A stretch of 64,000 nt of DNA. It comes from Thermothielavioides terrestris NRRL 8126. Lineage: Eukaryota > Ascomycota > Sordariomycetes > Sordariales > Chaetomiaceae. The position numbers were made by a program, and so were the translations under genes. The stretch covers positions 1,612,001-1,676,000 of the forward strand of contig NC_016459.1 in assembly GCF_000226115.1 (NCBI RefSeq). Direction: 5' to 3'. Every line of letters starts with the position of its first letter. The first letter of the stretch is position 1. Below the pieces are notes generated by a model. The model did no database searches. It was not told the DNA's origin and worked only from the letters and a program-made list of their open reading frames with translations. Of this stretch, positions 22,410 through 33,750 are shown one piece after another.

Positions 22410-23591
22410 CTAAACGGTGGCAGACGCCGTCTTGGCGAGACGAGCCTCGCGGCCCTTCTCGGACCAGGGGAAGTGGAAGACGGGAATGAGGAAGAACGAG
22501 TTGCTGTCGGGAGGATCCTTGCGTCAGCCGTTGTCTCGGGTGAGGAGGAGGTGGCGTCCTCGGTGGCTTCGCTTGGCGCAAGCAGCCATCCAATCCGGCC
22601 GCCGTCCTTTCCCGGCGCGCTTGCCCGAGGGGCCGAGGCCAATGCATGATGACGGGCAGGAAACAACGCGGGGAAAGGAAAAAAGCAAAAAGCAGAGAGC
22701 CCACATACCTGCTGTCGGCGATACCGGCAAAGGCGTTGTACCACGCCAAGAAGGCAGCCAGCATGCCGAAGCCGCCGCCGGCCTGGTTAAGCTTCGAGGC
22801 CGCCTCGGCGTTCCCGTTGTCGGTGGCGTAGGCGCCGCAGGCGAGCATCAGGAAGGCCAGATCGAGGGTGAAGAAGAGCAGGAAGAACATGACGGTCGAG
22901 CGCAGCGTGCACAGCAGCAGGATGGTCGTGAAGATGAACCAGCCCGTCAGGAAGAAGCCGACCGCCGACTGGGCCATCAGAGGGTCGCCCTTGGTCTCGG
23001 CGGGCGAGTACGGCCCGTCGGCGCCGAGGATGTTCCAGTTGGGCGTGAGCAGGATGCCGTAGGCGATCCAGAAGCCGCCGTACGACGAGAGAGCCGTGGC
23101 ACCGAAGGTGTTGCCAACCGCCATCTCCCTGCGGGAGGAAGTCATGTCAGACTCTCATCAGAGACAACACCCGCGCCTAGGGTAGGGTCGCGGGAGGGAG
23201 AGAGGGAAAAAAAGACTTACCACATGCCGGCCAGCAGCTGGACGAGGCCGCCGTAGCCGAAGGCCAGAGGAACAGCCACGTTGGGCGCGGTCACGCCGCG
23301 CGCGTTGAGGTTGACGCACGAGAGGACGAAGGTGGTGAGCGCGAACGCCGACAGGCCGAGCGGCGCCGGGTTGGCGAACTTGCGGTGCTCGATCGGGCGC
23401 CAGAGACCGGGCTGGAACTCACCGCCGAAGGCGGGCAGCCGCGGCTGGTCGTCGGCGTGCACGTTGGCCATGGGGTTCCGCGTGTCGAAGCCGCGGTGGT
23501 GCGGCGCGTTGGCGCCGTTGGCCGGGGTCGCGGCGCCCGTCGCCTGGCCGACTTCCTTCTCCGTCGCCGCCGAGTTCACCGTGTCGGCCAT
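22410..23591 (-). CDS. GPR1/FUN34/YaaH-family acetate transporter
   Basis: Three exons: 23591..23221, 23128..22709 and 22503..22410 (introns 92 and 205 bp), 294 residues. The family signature [18 protein letters not shown] begins the first membrane segment. The second hallmark crosses intron 1 as [16 protein letters not shown] followed by [11 protein letters not shown]. Six hydrophobic helices can be counted, with a hydrophilic N-terminus of about 75 residues. The last exon continues [20 protein letters not shown]. Members (yeast Ato1-3/Ady2, Aspergillus AcpA) are plasma-membrane carriers for acetate or other monocarboxylates, or take part in ammonium export. The substrate here is not decidable from sequence. 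Confidence 0.92.
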
Positions 23592-24802
23592 TGTGTGTCT
23601 GTCTGTGGTTCGAATTGGTCGGCCCCAAGGAAAAACTGCGTGGCTCTCGTCTAGCTAGAATTCCTGACGAGCGATATCAAACCCCTCGAATGCGAACTGA
23701 CCCGGGAGCCGGACGGCGGGCTTTGTATGTACTCCACGAAAGTCACGAAAAGAAAAAAAGTCTTTCCGAAGAGCAAACGCCGAAAGACAGACAACGGGCG
23801 GGAGGGCCGTGGAGCTTCTTCATATTATAAGCTTGGGGGGGAGGGTTACCGCCGATGATACGCTCAACGGCTCGTTGGTACTGGGGTTGCCGGGCAGAGC
23901 AACACGGACTGGTTAGGGATCGTCGAATTACACGGGACCCCGTGTGAGAGAGGGCGGGTCACCGAGCCAGGGTCCGCTTTCTGTCTTCCACCCAACCCGC
24001 GAGATCTCCAGTCTGGAGCGTTCTCTGATAGGGTCGAGTTCCATGCACTAGTGTATTCCCGGACATATGGATCTCACCTCCCCTACCCCCGGGGGCCTGC
24101 CAACGGCCCAAAGGGGATATTGCGGCGGGCGGGGAGGTTGAGAATGAACCGGCACGGCATCGCTGCCCTGCCTGCAGCTTGTTGGGCAAGACGGATCCTC
24201 GGCTAGCGTACCGGATTGGGGCGACGTTCCATTGATTCCGTGGTAGTGAGAGGACCAGTAAGAGTGTGTATGTATCACAGCGGGCCAATTCCCTGTTGCG
24301 TACATACTTCCGTACGTACCGTACCAACACAGAAGGGACTTTGTAGTTAATGAGCGCTGTTTACTCAAGAGTATGTGCATAACTCTAGTTATCTGTACAC
24401 TGCCCCGTGTTGCGGTACGGAGTGCACATGTCGTTACGTTACTGTCTCATCCGGGGACGGTGAGGCAGAAAGGCCAGGCACAGCACCGTGGTTCGGACGA
24501 GGAACAGCTGGAGGTGAAACACGCCGGTGCCAAGGGCCATGTTCTCGCAGGTCATCCCGATGGAGATCTCCTCTGGTGGATGGAGCCTGCGGGGGTTTCC
24601 AGGTTGCTGACGAAAGGCCAAGGGGGAGCCGCATTTCCCCACTACGCTACGCTACGCTAGCGCAAGAATCTCGGGTTTTGGCTCCTCAGGTTGTGGGTAC
24701 TGTGGGAAAACGCTTCGCTTCTGGGGTGAGCGCAAGCTGGGGTCCTCCCAGTCAGGGCCGTCAGAAACGAGGATTCCGGCCCGCCAAATGCTGGTCCCGG
24801 GT
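23592..24802. other. gene-poor stretch upstream of the transporter gene
   Basis: About 1.2 kb with the transporter promoter (A/G-rich tract near 23740-23775) and no conserved open frame. Short open frames on both strands have no recognisable protein features. A CGCTACGCTACGCTAG run occurs near 24645. Confidence 0.5.
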
Positions 24803-25220
24803 GCCAGCCGGCTGGAGGTTATAGAGGTCCCGCCAAGACTAATTTCAGCCAATTGTCGGCAATGTTTTTATAGCGTCAGTACCCCGCCAAGACCACCAAG
24901 CGGTTTGCACTATCGCCACGGGTTAGCCACAGGTTAGTTCGCCAGGGGTACGGGGGGCGGCGCTAGCCCCCCGCTGGTTAGGATTCGGGTTAAGGTTAGG
25001 GTGAGGGTCAAGGTTAGGGTATAGGTTAACTTCGTTTTCTTTTTTTTCGATTTGGTTGAGGTTTGGTGAAGTTGTTGCTACGAGTCTTTGTAATTATACA
25101 TTGTCGATATTGCTCTAAGTCGTCGCGGCCCCGTTTACCCTGTGGCGATTGTAAATACTTGTAAGCGGCAACCTCCGAAATTAGTCTTGGCGGGACCTCT
25201 ATAACCACGACCGCGAGCCG
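24803..25220 (+). mobile_element. hAT-like MITE, copy 1 (402 bp, with 8-bp target duplications)
   Basis: Element 24811..25212. The terminal inverted repeats contain AGAGGTCCCGCCAAGACTAA on the left and its exact complement on the right, and continue outward imperfectly. Flanking 8-mers GCCAGCCG (24803..24810) and GCGAGCCG (25213..25220) differ at one base and read as a target-site duplication. The interior has a GGCGG/CCCCGC-rich hairpin-like stretch, then degenerate TTAGGG-type repeats (24975..25025), then a poly-T/TCGATTTGG segment. No open frame for a transposase exists, so it is non-autonomous. Copies 2 and 3 share the whole structure. The 8-bp duplication suggests a hAT-type mobiliser, though P- or Merlin-like elements also make 8 bp. 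Confidence 0.75.
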
Positions 25221-26271
25221 TAGGTTGACTGGAGCCATTTCCGCTCTGGTTATGAGCCGTGCTGTTAGTGAATTACCTATTGTACAGTTGGACACGACAA
25301 GACCGAAGATTGCCGCTGATGGCATTTGGCGCCGATGAAAAACGCTGGGAAAAAAGGGGGGAAAAAACTGGTATGTATAAAGGAGGAGAATCGTCAGATG
25401 TTTTCTGGGGAACCGTCCCCGCGCTCCATAAAAGCCAAGCATAAACTAGTGTCCGCTATCCCCGTGAACAAGTGAGGGGTTTGGGGCAATCGCTGAGGAG
25501 GGGAATGTGCGGGTGATCCAATGGAGGTCGGGGTTAAAGGCAAGATTCCCTGGCGTCCCGGCTCAATGGAAGCACGGGAGACGGGCCAGCAGGAGGGTGC
25601 CACTGTGGTATATGTACTGTTTATGCAAAGGTCTGGTTAGCGCAGTGTGTTCCCGTTCCACCTTGCGAGAGCAGCCACCGCGTGGCGGTTTGGGGCAAGC
25701 CATCCGTATGCACACCACCGTGGGCGCCAGGTGCGCTGCTGGCGTTCATTGAGACGAGTGTCTCTGGGAAGGACCCGATTTGTGCAACCCGATCCTGTAC
25801 ACTACCGTGTACAGTACCTACACGTCCTGCAACCTCGGGTGAATTGGCCACGTTCCACTGCGCCGCAGTGAAAGTCACATTCACAGTGATCTCTTACACC
25901 GCTGGTGCTGTGAGACATTGGGCGCCCACTCCTCCGGTGGTACCCAGAGGGAAAGTAAACCCTCTTGTCCATGAACAGGACAACGTGATGTGTCCTTACA
26001 CTTCCCCAGCGAGGTCACGATCGCTTCGTGGAGTTAAGGCCGTTTGGGACGGAACAAAGGAACTGCTGACATGCGTTAGTGTAGTGCAATACATTCCGTA
26101 CCAAGCTTGTCGTGCTTCGCCCAAAGTTGGCCAGATCGGCATTCTCGCCAGCGTCACCCCCCCATTGGCGACTTAGCAGCGCCACGATTCTGCAATCGCA
26201 CGATGGCTGGCGGATGGCGCGGCGCCTCAGTTGCAAAGCAGCCCTAGGAGCTTCAGCTCAACTCCCCCACC
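25221..26271. other. intergenic between two mobile elements
   Basis: About 1 kb with no recognisable gene or RNA. Short frames show no family resemblance. Confidence 0.5.
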
Positions 26272-26853
26272 AACCACGAGCGACCCTCTTAAAAACACTA
26301 CACAGATTTTTCAGAACCACTACACAGCTACGGGTAGTCCGTGCGCCCCCCCCCCCCACAAAAAAAAAATCTTGCAGTAAGCAGGGCAGTCACCCCACGC
26401 CCCGGCTGACATGTCACCACAGGAATCGCAGGAGAAAAAGCTTGAAAGATCCCAATGGTCAATCGCCGCGTTATTTGAAAGAGAGGACTTTTATAAAGGC
26501 GAAAAGAGAGGACTTTTGTAAAGGCGAAAAGAGAGGACTTTTGTAAAGGCGAAAAGAGAGGACTTTTGCAAAGGCGAGTGCAATGGAAGTTCCATCCTAC
26601 GAAGGTGCTGCCGAGAGAAGTTTCTTATCGATAAGAAAAGCCACGTGACTAGCTAAGTACAAAAATGGAGACATCGTCTCTCGCGTTGGCGCTCAATGTA
26701 GAAGGCGGTCAAGGTAGGCAATATAACTTGTTCCGCAGTAAAGCTTGGCATGGGATGTTTTTTTGGGGGGGCGCACGGACCACCCCCCGGCTGTGTACGG
26801 AGTAGTGGTTCTAAAAAATCTGTGTAGTGTTTTTAAGAGGGTCGAACCACGAG
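26272..26853. mobile_element. Mutator-like MITE (564 bp) with a perfect 9-bp target duplication
   Basis: Element 26281..26844. Both ends begin CGACCCTCTTAAAAACACTA (left strand, and right end read on the complement), and similarity continues for about 75 bp through GTCCGTGCG and a C-run. It is flanked by the identical 9-mer AACCACGAG at 26272..26280 and 26845..26853. Long inverted repeats plus 9-bp duplications are the pattern of Mutator-like elements (MULEs). The interior has no transposase frame. It contains a 25-bp tandem repeat array and the 18-bp perfect palindrome TTTCTTATCGATAAGAAA (26621..26638). Confidence 0.8.
26477..26575. repeat. 25-bp tandem repeat inside the Mutator-like MITE
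   Basis: About four near-identical units of roughly GAGGACTTTTGTAAAGGCGA plus AAAGA. Single-base differences (ATAA, GTAA, GCAA) separate the first, middle and last units. It lies off-centre in the element. Confidence 0.8.
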
Positions 26854-28674
26854 CCCCTTCGGCAAGCCCGGGGACCGACGCTCACAAGACCACCCCTGCC
26901 TACCCCACGGGCTAAGGGAGTTGGCGATCGCGCGGAGACTCAGAGCTCCAGGCGGCGGTCATCGAAGCCCGCACTTGGCGGTCACGTTCAATTCCTGTTC
27001 GGGTTGCGCCGCTCGGATGACAGGCTGCCTGCTTGCGATGGTGGTTTCGTCGCCGGATCGGCACACGCGATACCGAGGCCGGTGGCTTCCTCCGCCGTTC
27101 AACCTGGCTGGTTGGGGAACCAAAATGGGGTTCTGGGGCCCCGGTTTTGGATTGGATAGGATCCAATTGTTGCAGGTTGCCGCTTACGCACCTCACCCCA
27201 GACGCTTCTGGTTCGTCAGAAAAGTCCGGATGCATGAGCGTTAACACGAGTTCAATGAGGTTGGTGGTTTCTCAGAAGGAAACCTGGAAATGCATTTCGG
27301 ACACTGACAGAGCGCTACCGAGGTTCAGGCTTCCCCTGGCCCAACCACGGTCCAGAGTCACTGTCGGATGCAGTAACTTTACCTCGGCGCTGCGTCTCAA
27401 CAGAACTTTACAGACTGCCCCTGTGTGTCCCTACCTGATTCAAAGCTCGAGACTCAAATGGTCATGCCCGGAACTTACCTCCTCCACTCACTCAGCTAGT
27501 TTGTTTGTTACCCGTAGTGTACACTCCACTCTTGTAGTAATTTTAGTCAAATTGCTGCATTAGGCTGCGGCATTCAGTGGATTTTCTGCCGGATTGGAGA
27601 CGGACCCCTGCCGTTGTCCATCTTCACGCCCCGCCGTGCAATACCGCAGTAACTCCTATTCCGCACAGTACCACAGTACCGACATAACAACCTGGAAGAG
27701 AGACGGGAACCTGGAAGTTGTTGAGTGCATGCTCAGGCAGAGCTGTCACAAGTCGATTCGAAAGTAACTAAGGTATTCCATAGTGTATACGACTCCAACT
27801 ACCAGCCTGTAAGTTTTTCCCAGTGGTGTGGATTTCAAGCCCTGATTGCAGTGGCCGACTTTCGATATTCCGTACTTTGCATCCGCCAGAATTTTTCACC
27901 AGCGCCAAGGCTGGGTTTTTGGTGAAGTGAAAGCAGTAAGGATATTCGCCATTCGCTTGGTTAAATACCTGTTACTGCGTTAACCAAACGTTGATGTGAC
28001 GCGCGGCCCGCGACCAGGATCCTCCAACATGCACGGAGGGCAATTGTCCTGTCCGTCCGGGATGTGGTCCGCGTTGAAGCCAACCGGATTCTTCCATTTT
28101 ATCCCGGGTTGGCTTCTTCCATTTTATCCAGACTTCGAACCTGCTTCTGGACGCTTTCTGCGGCCCACCGTGGCATCAAGTCAGTGCCCAGCACTCCCCG
28201 GGGGTGGTTCCAAAAAACGGAATGCGGTGTTGGCTCTTGTTGTTGGTTTCCCACGGCTTGGATATATTTCTCAGCTGTCGTGTTCTTGGAACGCCAATGG
28301 CTATTGCAGACATCATTTGGTGCACGCTGCAAAGCTGATGACTGCAGCGCCAAAATATCCTTGTACTAAGGTACCTACCTATGTTCGGAAACTCATCAAC
28401 TATTGTACCTGACCTCCTAGTACTCCGTATTGGGGCATTTTCGGTTTCGGCAGGTGTCACGGCCAGGGTCCTGGCCACCTACACTACACTACGCTTGATT
28501 TTGGTCGAAACGGTGTGCATACCGCGGGCGGTGACCTTCCCCTTACCTCTTTCTAGCGTGGCGAGGAGTGTACGGAATACCAAGTTGTCGTCTCAAGGCG
28601 TGTCCAGCTCGTCTCTTGCTGTTTCCGTCTACTGCACAGGAGTGTACGGAACACTGTCCACTGCATTAGTGTAT
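26854..28674. other. gene-poor stretch between mobile elements
   Basis: 1.8 kb with several short open frames and no recognisable protein or RNA gene. The direct word TTCCATTTTATCC occurs twice (around 28093 and 28117). Confidence 0.5.
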
Positions 28675-29103
28675 GTACCATCGCTGATGGCTAAAGAGGT
28701 CCCGCCAAGACTAATTTCGGCCAATTGTCGGCAATGTTTTTACAGCGTCAGTACCCCGCCAAGACCGCCAAGGGGTTTGCACTATCGCCACGGGTTAGCC
28801 ACGGGTTAGTTCGCCGGGGGTGCGGGGGGCGGCGCCAGCCCCCCGCTGGTTAGGGTAAGGGTTATAGTTAGGGTGAGGGTCAAGGTTAGGGTGAGGGTTA
28901 ACTTCGTTTTCTTTTTTTTCGATTTGGTTGAGGTTTCGTAAAGTTGTTGCAACAAGTCTTTGCGATTGTTCGTTGTTGATGTTGCTCGAAGTCGTCGAGG
29001 CCCCGTCGCGGCCCCGCTCACCCCGTGGCGATTGTAAATACTTGTAAGCGGCAGTCTCCGAAATTAGTCTTGGCGGGACCTCTTTAGCTATAACCGTACT
29101 ATC
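28675..29103 (+). mobile_element. hAT-like MITE, copy 2 (413 bp)
   Basis: Element 28683..29095 in the same orientation as copy 1. The ends are GCTGATGGCTAAAGAGG on the left and CCTCTTTAGCTATAACC on the right, with the long shared inverted repeat just inside. Flanks GTACCATC (28675..28682) and GTACTATC (29096..29103) form an 8-bp target duplication with one C/T difference. The core holds the telomere-like GGTTAGGG/GTGAGGG repeats near 28850-28903. No coding capacity. Confidence 0.8.
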
Positions 29104-31271
29104 GCCTGGAGCTTATTTCCGGCGGATATTACTCCCACTTTGACGAAATGAGACACTCTGCATCTCTATCGGGCCGGCGCTCGAAACGTCGCAGCAGCTC
29201 GCCGCATCCGGTTCCATTCACGACCTCCCCCTGCTGCTGGCATCGGCGACACAGAAACCAACACTGTCACAAATCCGATGGCATGTTTCCGGGGCGCTTC
29301 AGACCCCGAAGTAGTTGGTGTTGTCATCAAAGTCGAGCCCTGAACTTGTTCATCATCGTCTTACACAGCGAAGGAGTTGTCCTTTTGGAAAAGCAGCACG
29401 GCTGCGTCAAACAAAGCTGAGGGAGATCGCGAGGGGACTCAGAGCACTGTCGTCCGGAAGCAAGCCACGTCGGTCGTCGCAGACCCGGGACTGAGCCTGC
29501 TGCCAACTTAGAAGCCTTAAGCACCTGCGTTGGCTATTCAGTGCCTGAAAAGGGGCTTCCCGAACGGTTGATTGAACTCGGATGAATGACTGCGTCACCC
29601 GGGCCCAAAATGATGCATCTTGCAGCTGTTTGCAACCCACGAGCTGGCGGGAAAAGTACCCGTTCCAGGGCCGATCAACCATTTGCTCTGAAACTCGGGC
29701 TCCTGCTGTGTATGTACTGTGTAGACAACCGGAGATAAGAATTGGCGCAATGACCAGTTTTACATAGCAGCGAACCACTACACGTGGCTCACTGCTCGCT
29801 CGGAGGGTTGATCTTGGTGTTTTCGCAACAAGGTAGGTTCCGGAAGAACGCCAAGCCCGGCCGGCTCCCGGAGCGCAGTTCATGAATTCGGATCACGGAG
29901 GAGATCGGGAGATCCAAGCGCCGTGGCAGTCGTGCAGTCGGTGGGAGCCAACAAGGCCCCCTTCCCAAATGGAGGAGGATAAAGGTGCCTCTTACACGGT
30001 ATGTACGTGTATCCTTTCTTGGGAATCCATCCGAACCGCCCCCGTCATCACTGCATGCCCTAGTGTAGTCTCCGATCCACCGATGGACGGGCCGTCCCGG
30101 CGTCGTACTCCAGTAGATTGACCTGACTGTGTACCCACCGCCACACGTGTCCGGCATGGTGATGGCACGGCCTGGTCGGCAACAGCTCCTTTCCGCGGAG
30201 ATCTGGAGGAGTGGGGGAGGTCCAACCACCACGGAGATGCTTATGACGCACTTGCGCGGCCCTATCCGGGCCCATGGCAGTAACGCATAACCTGCTGCCA
30301 CTTGCTCGCGGACCAGCTCGGATACCTTCGGTTCTTTGTGGTGCTGACATGAGTCGTGTCGGTATGAACCTGGCATGAGGCGACGCAGTCCCGAATAGGC
30401 CTGTCTGTTAAAGACTCGGGACGGAATGGAGGTAGGAAATGATAACTTACATGTAATATATACCTGAGACGTGTCTCCCAGCGCCGGTCTGGGTTCGCTC
30501 GAGCAACCTCGATGCGTCACATGGCGAGTTAGATCGCCCAGACGGTGCTCACTCCAACGGTGGACTGTTGAATGAGCAGATGCGGATATCCATCACCCGC
30601 ATTGTCCACCTCAAGAGCGCCGGACTCTGTGGCAGGGGAAATGCTGTGGACTGGTCACGAAGTCGGCATGTTCGCCTTCACTCTCTGCTAGGTGCAGTGT
30701 TCCTCGGGTTGCCAGGTGCGCGAGTGTGGGGGGAAGAGCTGGATTGATCCCGAGTGAGCACCATAGCCCCGAGACATCAAGCCGGCGGCAATCAACCTCG
30801 CTTGTGTGCTGTTGCAACGCAAGAGTGTCGTCGACGACGATGATGGGACAATGTCTGAGCGATACAGGCCTGACAGCTCAGGCTTTCGGTGATGCTGGGA
30901 GAGAGGTAAACATAAACCAGCCCCTATCTCGTTCTATTAAAGGCCGCAGCAGTTATTGCTCGCCCTGGGGTCAGGCACCAAGGACAGTCACGCCGTGTGC
31001 TAGCTCTGCCACTCCCGTCCGTATCTCAGAAGCAAGGACGCCGCCGGAATCAGTGCAGCAGCAGCTCTCTCAACGAAGGGGACGTATCCAGCAGACCCCC
31101 AGGACAAATGCACTGCCACGTGTCGTTGATCAAGTCATGAAATTGATTCAGGCCGAGCTAATTCCTCGACAGCCTCAATCTATGCCCTTGCCGGAGCCCA
31201 TGCAAAATCAGAACCACAGACGCCCGAAAGCACCATTCCCCGCTGAGTGAGCCTCACCCTCATCCAGCGCC
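29104..31271. other. gene-poor stretch downstream of rps2
   Basis: 2.2 kb. The longest frame is a 243-codon minus-strand one (29789..30520) without recognisable features, judged non-coding. It should include the rps2 3' UTR at its right end. No RNA gene recognised. Confidence 0.5.
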
Positions 31272-32211
31272 CTAGTGAACATACCGCTTGCCATCCCGGA
31301 GAGTGTCGGCATACTCCTCCAGGGGGCTCCTGATAAGCTTGGTCTCCTTCCACAGGTTGGGTGTCAGGAAACCGTAGGTGTTGGCCACGGCGGCGAAGGT
31401 GGCCTTGAGGGTGTTCTCAAGGGTCTTGGTCGAACCGGACGACGAGGTGTAGGCATCTTCGATACCGGCAAGCTGGAGGAGACGCTTCACAGCGGGAGAA
31501 GCGACGAGGGAGGTACCGCGGGGGGCAGGAATAAGCTGGGCGCAGCCGATTAGCACATCTGCGATCCCAGGACACGCTCTTCCCGTTGCACGACGGCCTG
31601 ATGACACTTACACGGACGGTGACGGAACCGCACTTGCCGCTCTCCTTGGCGGGAAGAGAGTGCGGCAGACCAAGGTTCGCGCCCCAGTAGCCGCGTCTCA
31701 CGGGAATAACGCTGAGCTTGGCGATGATGATAGCAGCGCGGATGGCGGTTGCCACTTCCTTCGAGGTCTTGATACCGAGACCGACGTGGCCCTCAGAGTC
31801 GCCGATGATGACAATGGCCTTAAACCGGGTGCGCTGACCGGCGCGGGTCTGCTTCTGAACGGGCTTGATCTATATTCGGGGTGAATTGGGCATTAGAAAC
31901 CAGTCCAAATTGCGAACCAGTCGCGAGCACCCCGACATGCGCACCTTCATGACCTCATCCTTAAGCTTGGGCAGGAAGAAGTCGACGATCTGGTACTCCT
32001 TAATCGGGAGCGAGTGGAGGTAGATCTCCTCCATGCTCTTGATCTTGCCGGCCTTGACGAGACGGCCGAGCTTGGTGACGGGCTGCCACTCCTTCTCGTC
32101 GCTCTTGCCGCCGCCCCGGCGTCCTCCGCGGCGACCGCCACGGCCACGGCCACGGTCACCGCCACGAGAAGCGAAGCCGCCGCCGCGGGCACCAGTTCCC
32201 CGATCAGCCAT
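31272..32211 (-). CDS. rps2: 40S ribosomal protein S2 (uS5)
   Basis: Three exons: 32211..31945, 31869..31612 and 31535..31272, all phase 0, 262 residues. A Gly/Arg-rich N-terminus ([20 protein letters not shown]) precedes [17 protein letters not shown]. The S5 double-stranded RNA-binding fold runs to [19 protein letters not shown], then [20 protein letters not shown]. The S5 C-terminal domain is [20 protein letters not shown] ending [14 protein letters not shown]. uS5 lies at the mRNA entry and decoding region of the small subunit, and its RGG repeat is an arginine-methylation target in other eukaryotes. Length is typical. It lies 570 bp downstream of rps30 in the same orientation. Confidence 0.97.
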
Positions 32212-32781
32212 TTTCCGGAGTTGTCGGTGGTTGTTGAACGGGAATTGTTGTCGTCGGGGACTCGGTCGAGGGTCTTGCGTCGGTCGACGATTTTCAGGTG
32301 GGGGGAGCTTTTTGCTTGGGAAATTCTCGTGCGTCAAAGCACCAACCCTAAATGGCTTTGTGGCCTGAGATTTTAGGCAACAAGCAGTGCTGAGTCTCGG
32401 GATTGTGGGGCCGACTCAAGGATCCACAACGCCGTGCCCGGCCTTCCCCGCCGAATGCAGCGGAGCCGGACTCGCAATCGCGTCGCTGGCGGCTATCTCG
32501 ACCTGCCAAGAACGCAAGACATGCAGGACAGCAGCCCAGCACTTCCATGAACATTGATACGCCACGCCACCTAGGCCTGCATCGAGAGCTCGCCCAAGAA
32601 TCATCACCATATCGTTCTACTTGCTCGGGATTCTAGGCTGAAAACCAAGGAAAATTAAAGGTCAAGATGCTTAACCTGGTCTGTCATCCCTACCGGGTCC
32701 AAGCGCTGTTGGCAAGCCCCTCGCAACCGTACGTAAACCTCAAACGCCTCGTGAACCTCCCCGTTCCCCATTCCCGTCAAA
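32212..32781. promoter_or_regulatory. rps2 promoter / rps30 3' region
   Basis: 570 bp between the rps30 stop and the rps2 ATG on the same strand. It should contain the rps2 promoter. No coding frame with conserved features. Confidence 0.5.
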
Positions 32782-33208
32782 CTAGGCCGTCGGATTCGCG
32801 TTCATCTGTTGCGCAGCTCGGTAAGTCAAATGCCCAGGCTGTTGGGAAGCTAACGGGGGCCGATACACCTACCCTCCGCTTGCCACCGGTGACGGTGATG
32901 TTGACGAAGCGCCGGGTGTACAGCTCTCGCTTGTGCGCACGGTCCTTGGGTGACTTGGGCTTCTCTTGGGCTTCAACCTAGACAAGAAGAGGTGCACGTT
33001 AACCAACTGTCTGTGGTGTCTCGGACAGGTAGGTGAGCTGTCAACCGGGAACAAGCTGGGATACCTTGGGTGTCTGCGACTTGACCTTCCCTGCGCACTC
33101 TGGTTAGTAAACTGCGGCTCGTTTACTGCATCCGAATCCCGAATCGAATGGAGCTCAGGTTGACGCAGTCGTACCAGCCCGGGCAAGGGAACCATGCACT
33201 TTGCCCAT
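32782..33208 (-). CDS. rps30: 40S ribosomal protein S30 (eS30), four small exons
   Basis: Exons 33208..33175 (34 bp), 33090..33065 (26 bp), 32977..32873 (105 bp) and 32805..32782 (24 bp) splice in phase to exactly 62 residues. The protein starts [20 protein letters not shown] and continues [42 protein letters not shown]. This is the eS30 core with its [13 protein letters not shown] start and RRFVN..GGKR end. There is no ubiquitin-like (FUBI) fusion, as usual in fungi. Introns show GT..AG ends with CTAG or CAG acceptors. The gene is too fragmented to appear as an open frame of useful length and would be missed by simple ORF calling. It is a small-subunit protein located near the decoding centre. 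Confidence 0.93.
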
Positions 33209-33750
33209 GTTGATCGAAGATGCTGCGTCAGTATTCAGCGAATCGTTTGATACCGATTGAAAGACGGACAACCAAGCGCAGGAATAAGCCAAGAAGAATG
33301 GAAAAGCGAGGATTTCCGTGAAATTTGGTTGTTCTGTTGTTGGCTCGGTTTTTAAAGGATCCTGGTGGCCGATGACTCCTTCACCGGCCTCGGCGAATGC
33401 CCGGAATCGCCACTGAAGGTTTCAGGGCTGGGGTTAGGGTCGCCAACTGACAGGCTCTCCTGTGTTCCTGCAAGGTACTGTCCGGGGAATGCGAGCTGGG
33501 GGAGGATCAGATGATAAATTGACACCGGGGAAGTGGTACTGCATGAAGAAATAAGGAACCATCCTCGTTAAGCTAGGGTATCTTGGGTTCATTATGGCTC
33601 GCCAGTCTCGCGCCTCTCCGACTCCCGCGATCGCACCTCCACCTCGTCTCCCGCCATTACCATGATCCGGGCCATACCGCTCCGCATTATGATGTCTCTC
33701 CAGAGACTCGCATGTACCACGCCTGCCATCCCTAAGATCATCCGAGACCA
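33209..33750. promoter_or_regulatory. rps30 promoter / MARVEL-gene 3' region
   Basis: 542 bp between the rps30 ATG and the stop of the next gene on the same strand. It is expected to hold the rps30 promoter. Nothing else recognised. Confidence 0.5.

Noticed and set aside
24970..25030. True internal telomere or chromosome end
   Set aside because: The TTAGGG-like units are degenerate, short and present at the same place in all three MITE copies, so they belong to the element.
29789..30520. 243-codon minus-strand open frame
   Set aside because: No recognisable family features, located in the gene-poor repeat island.
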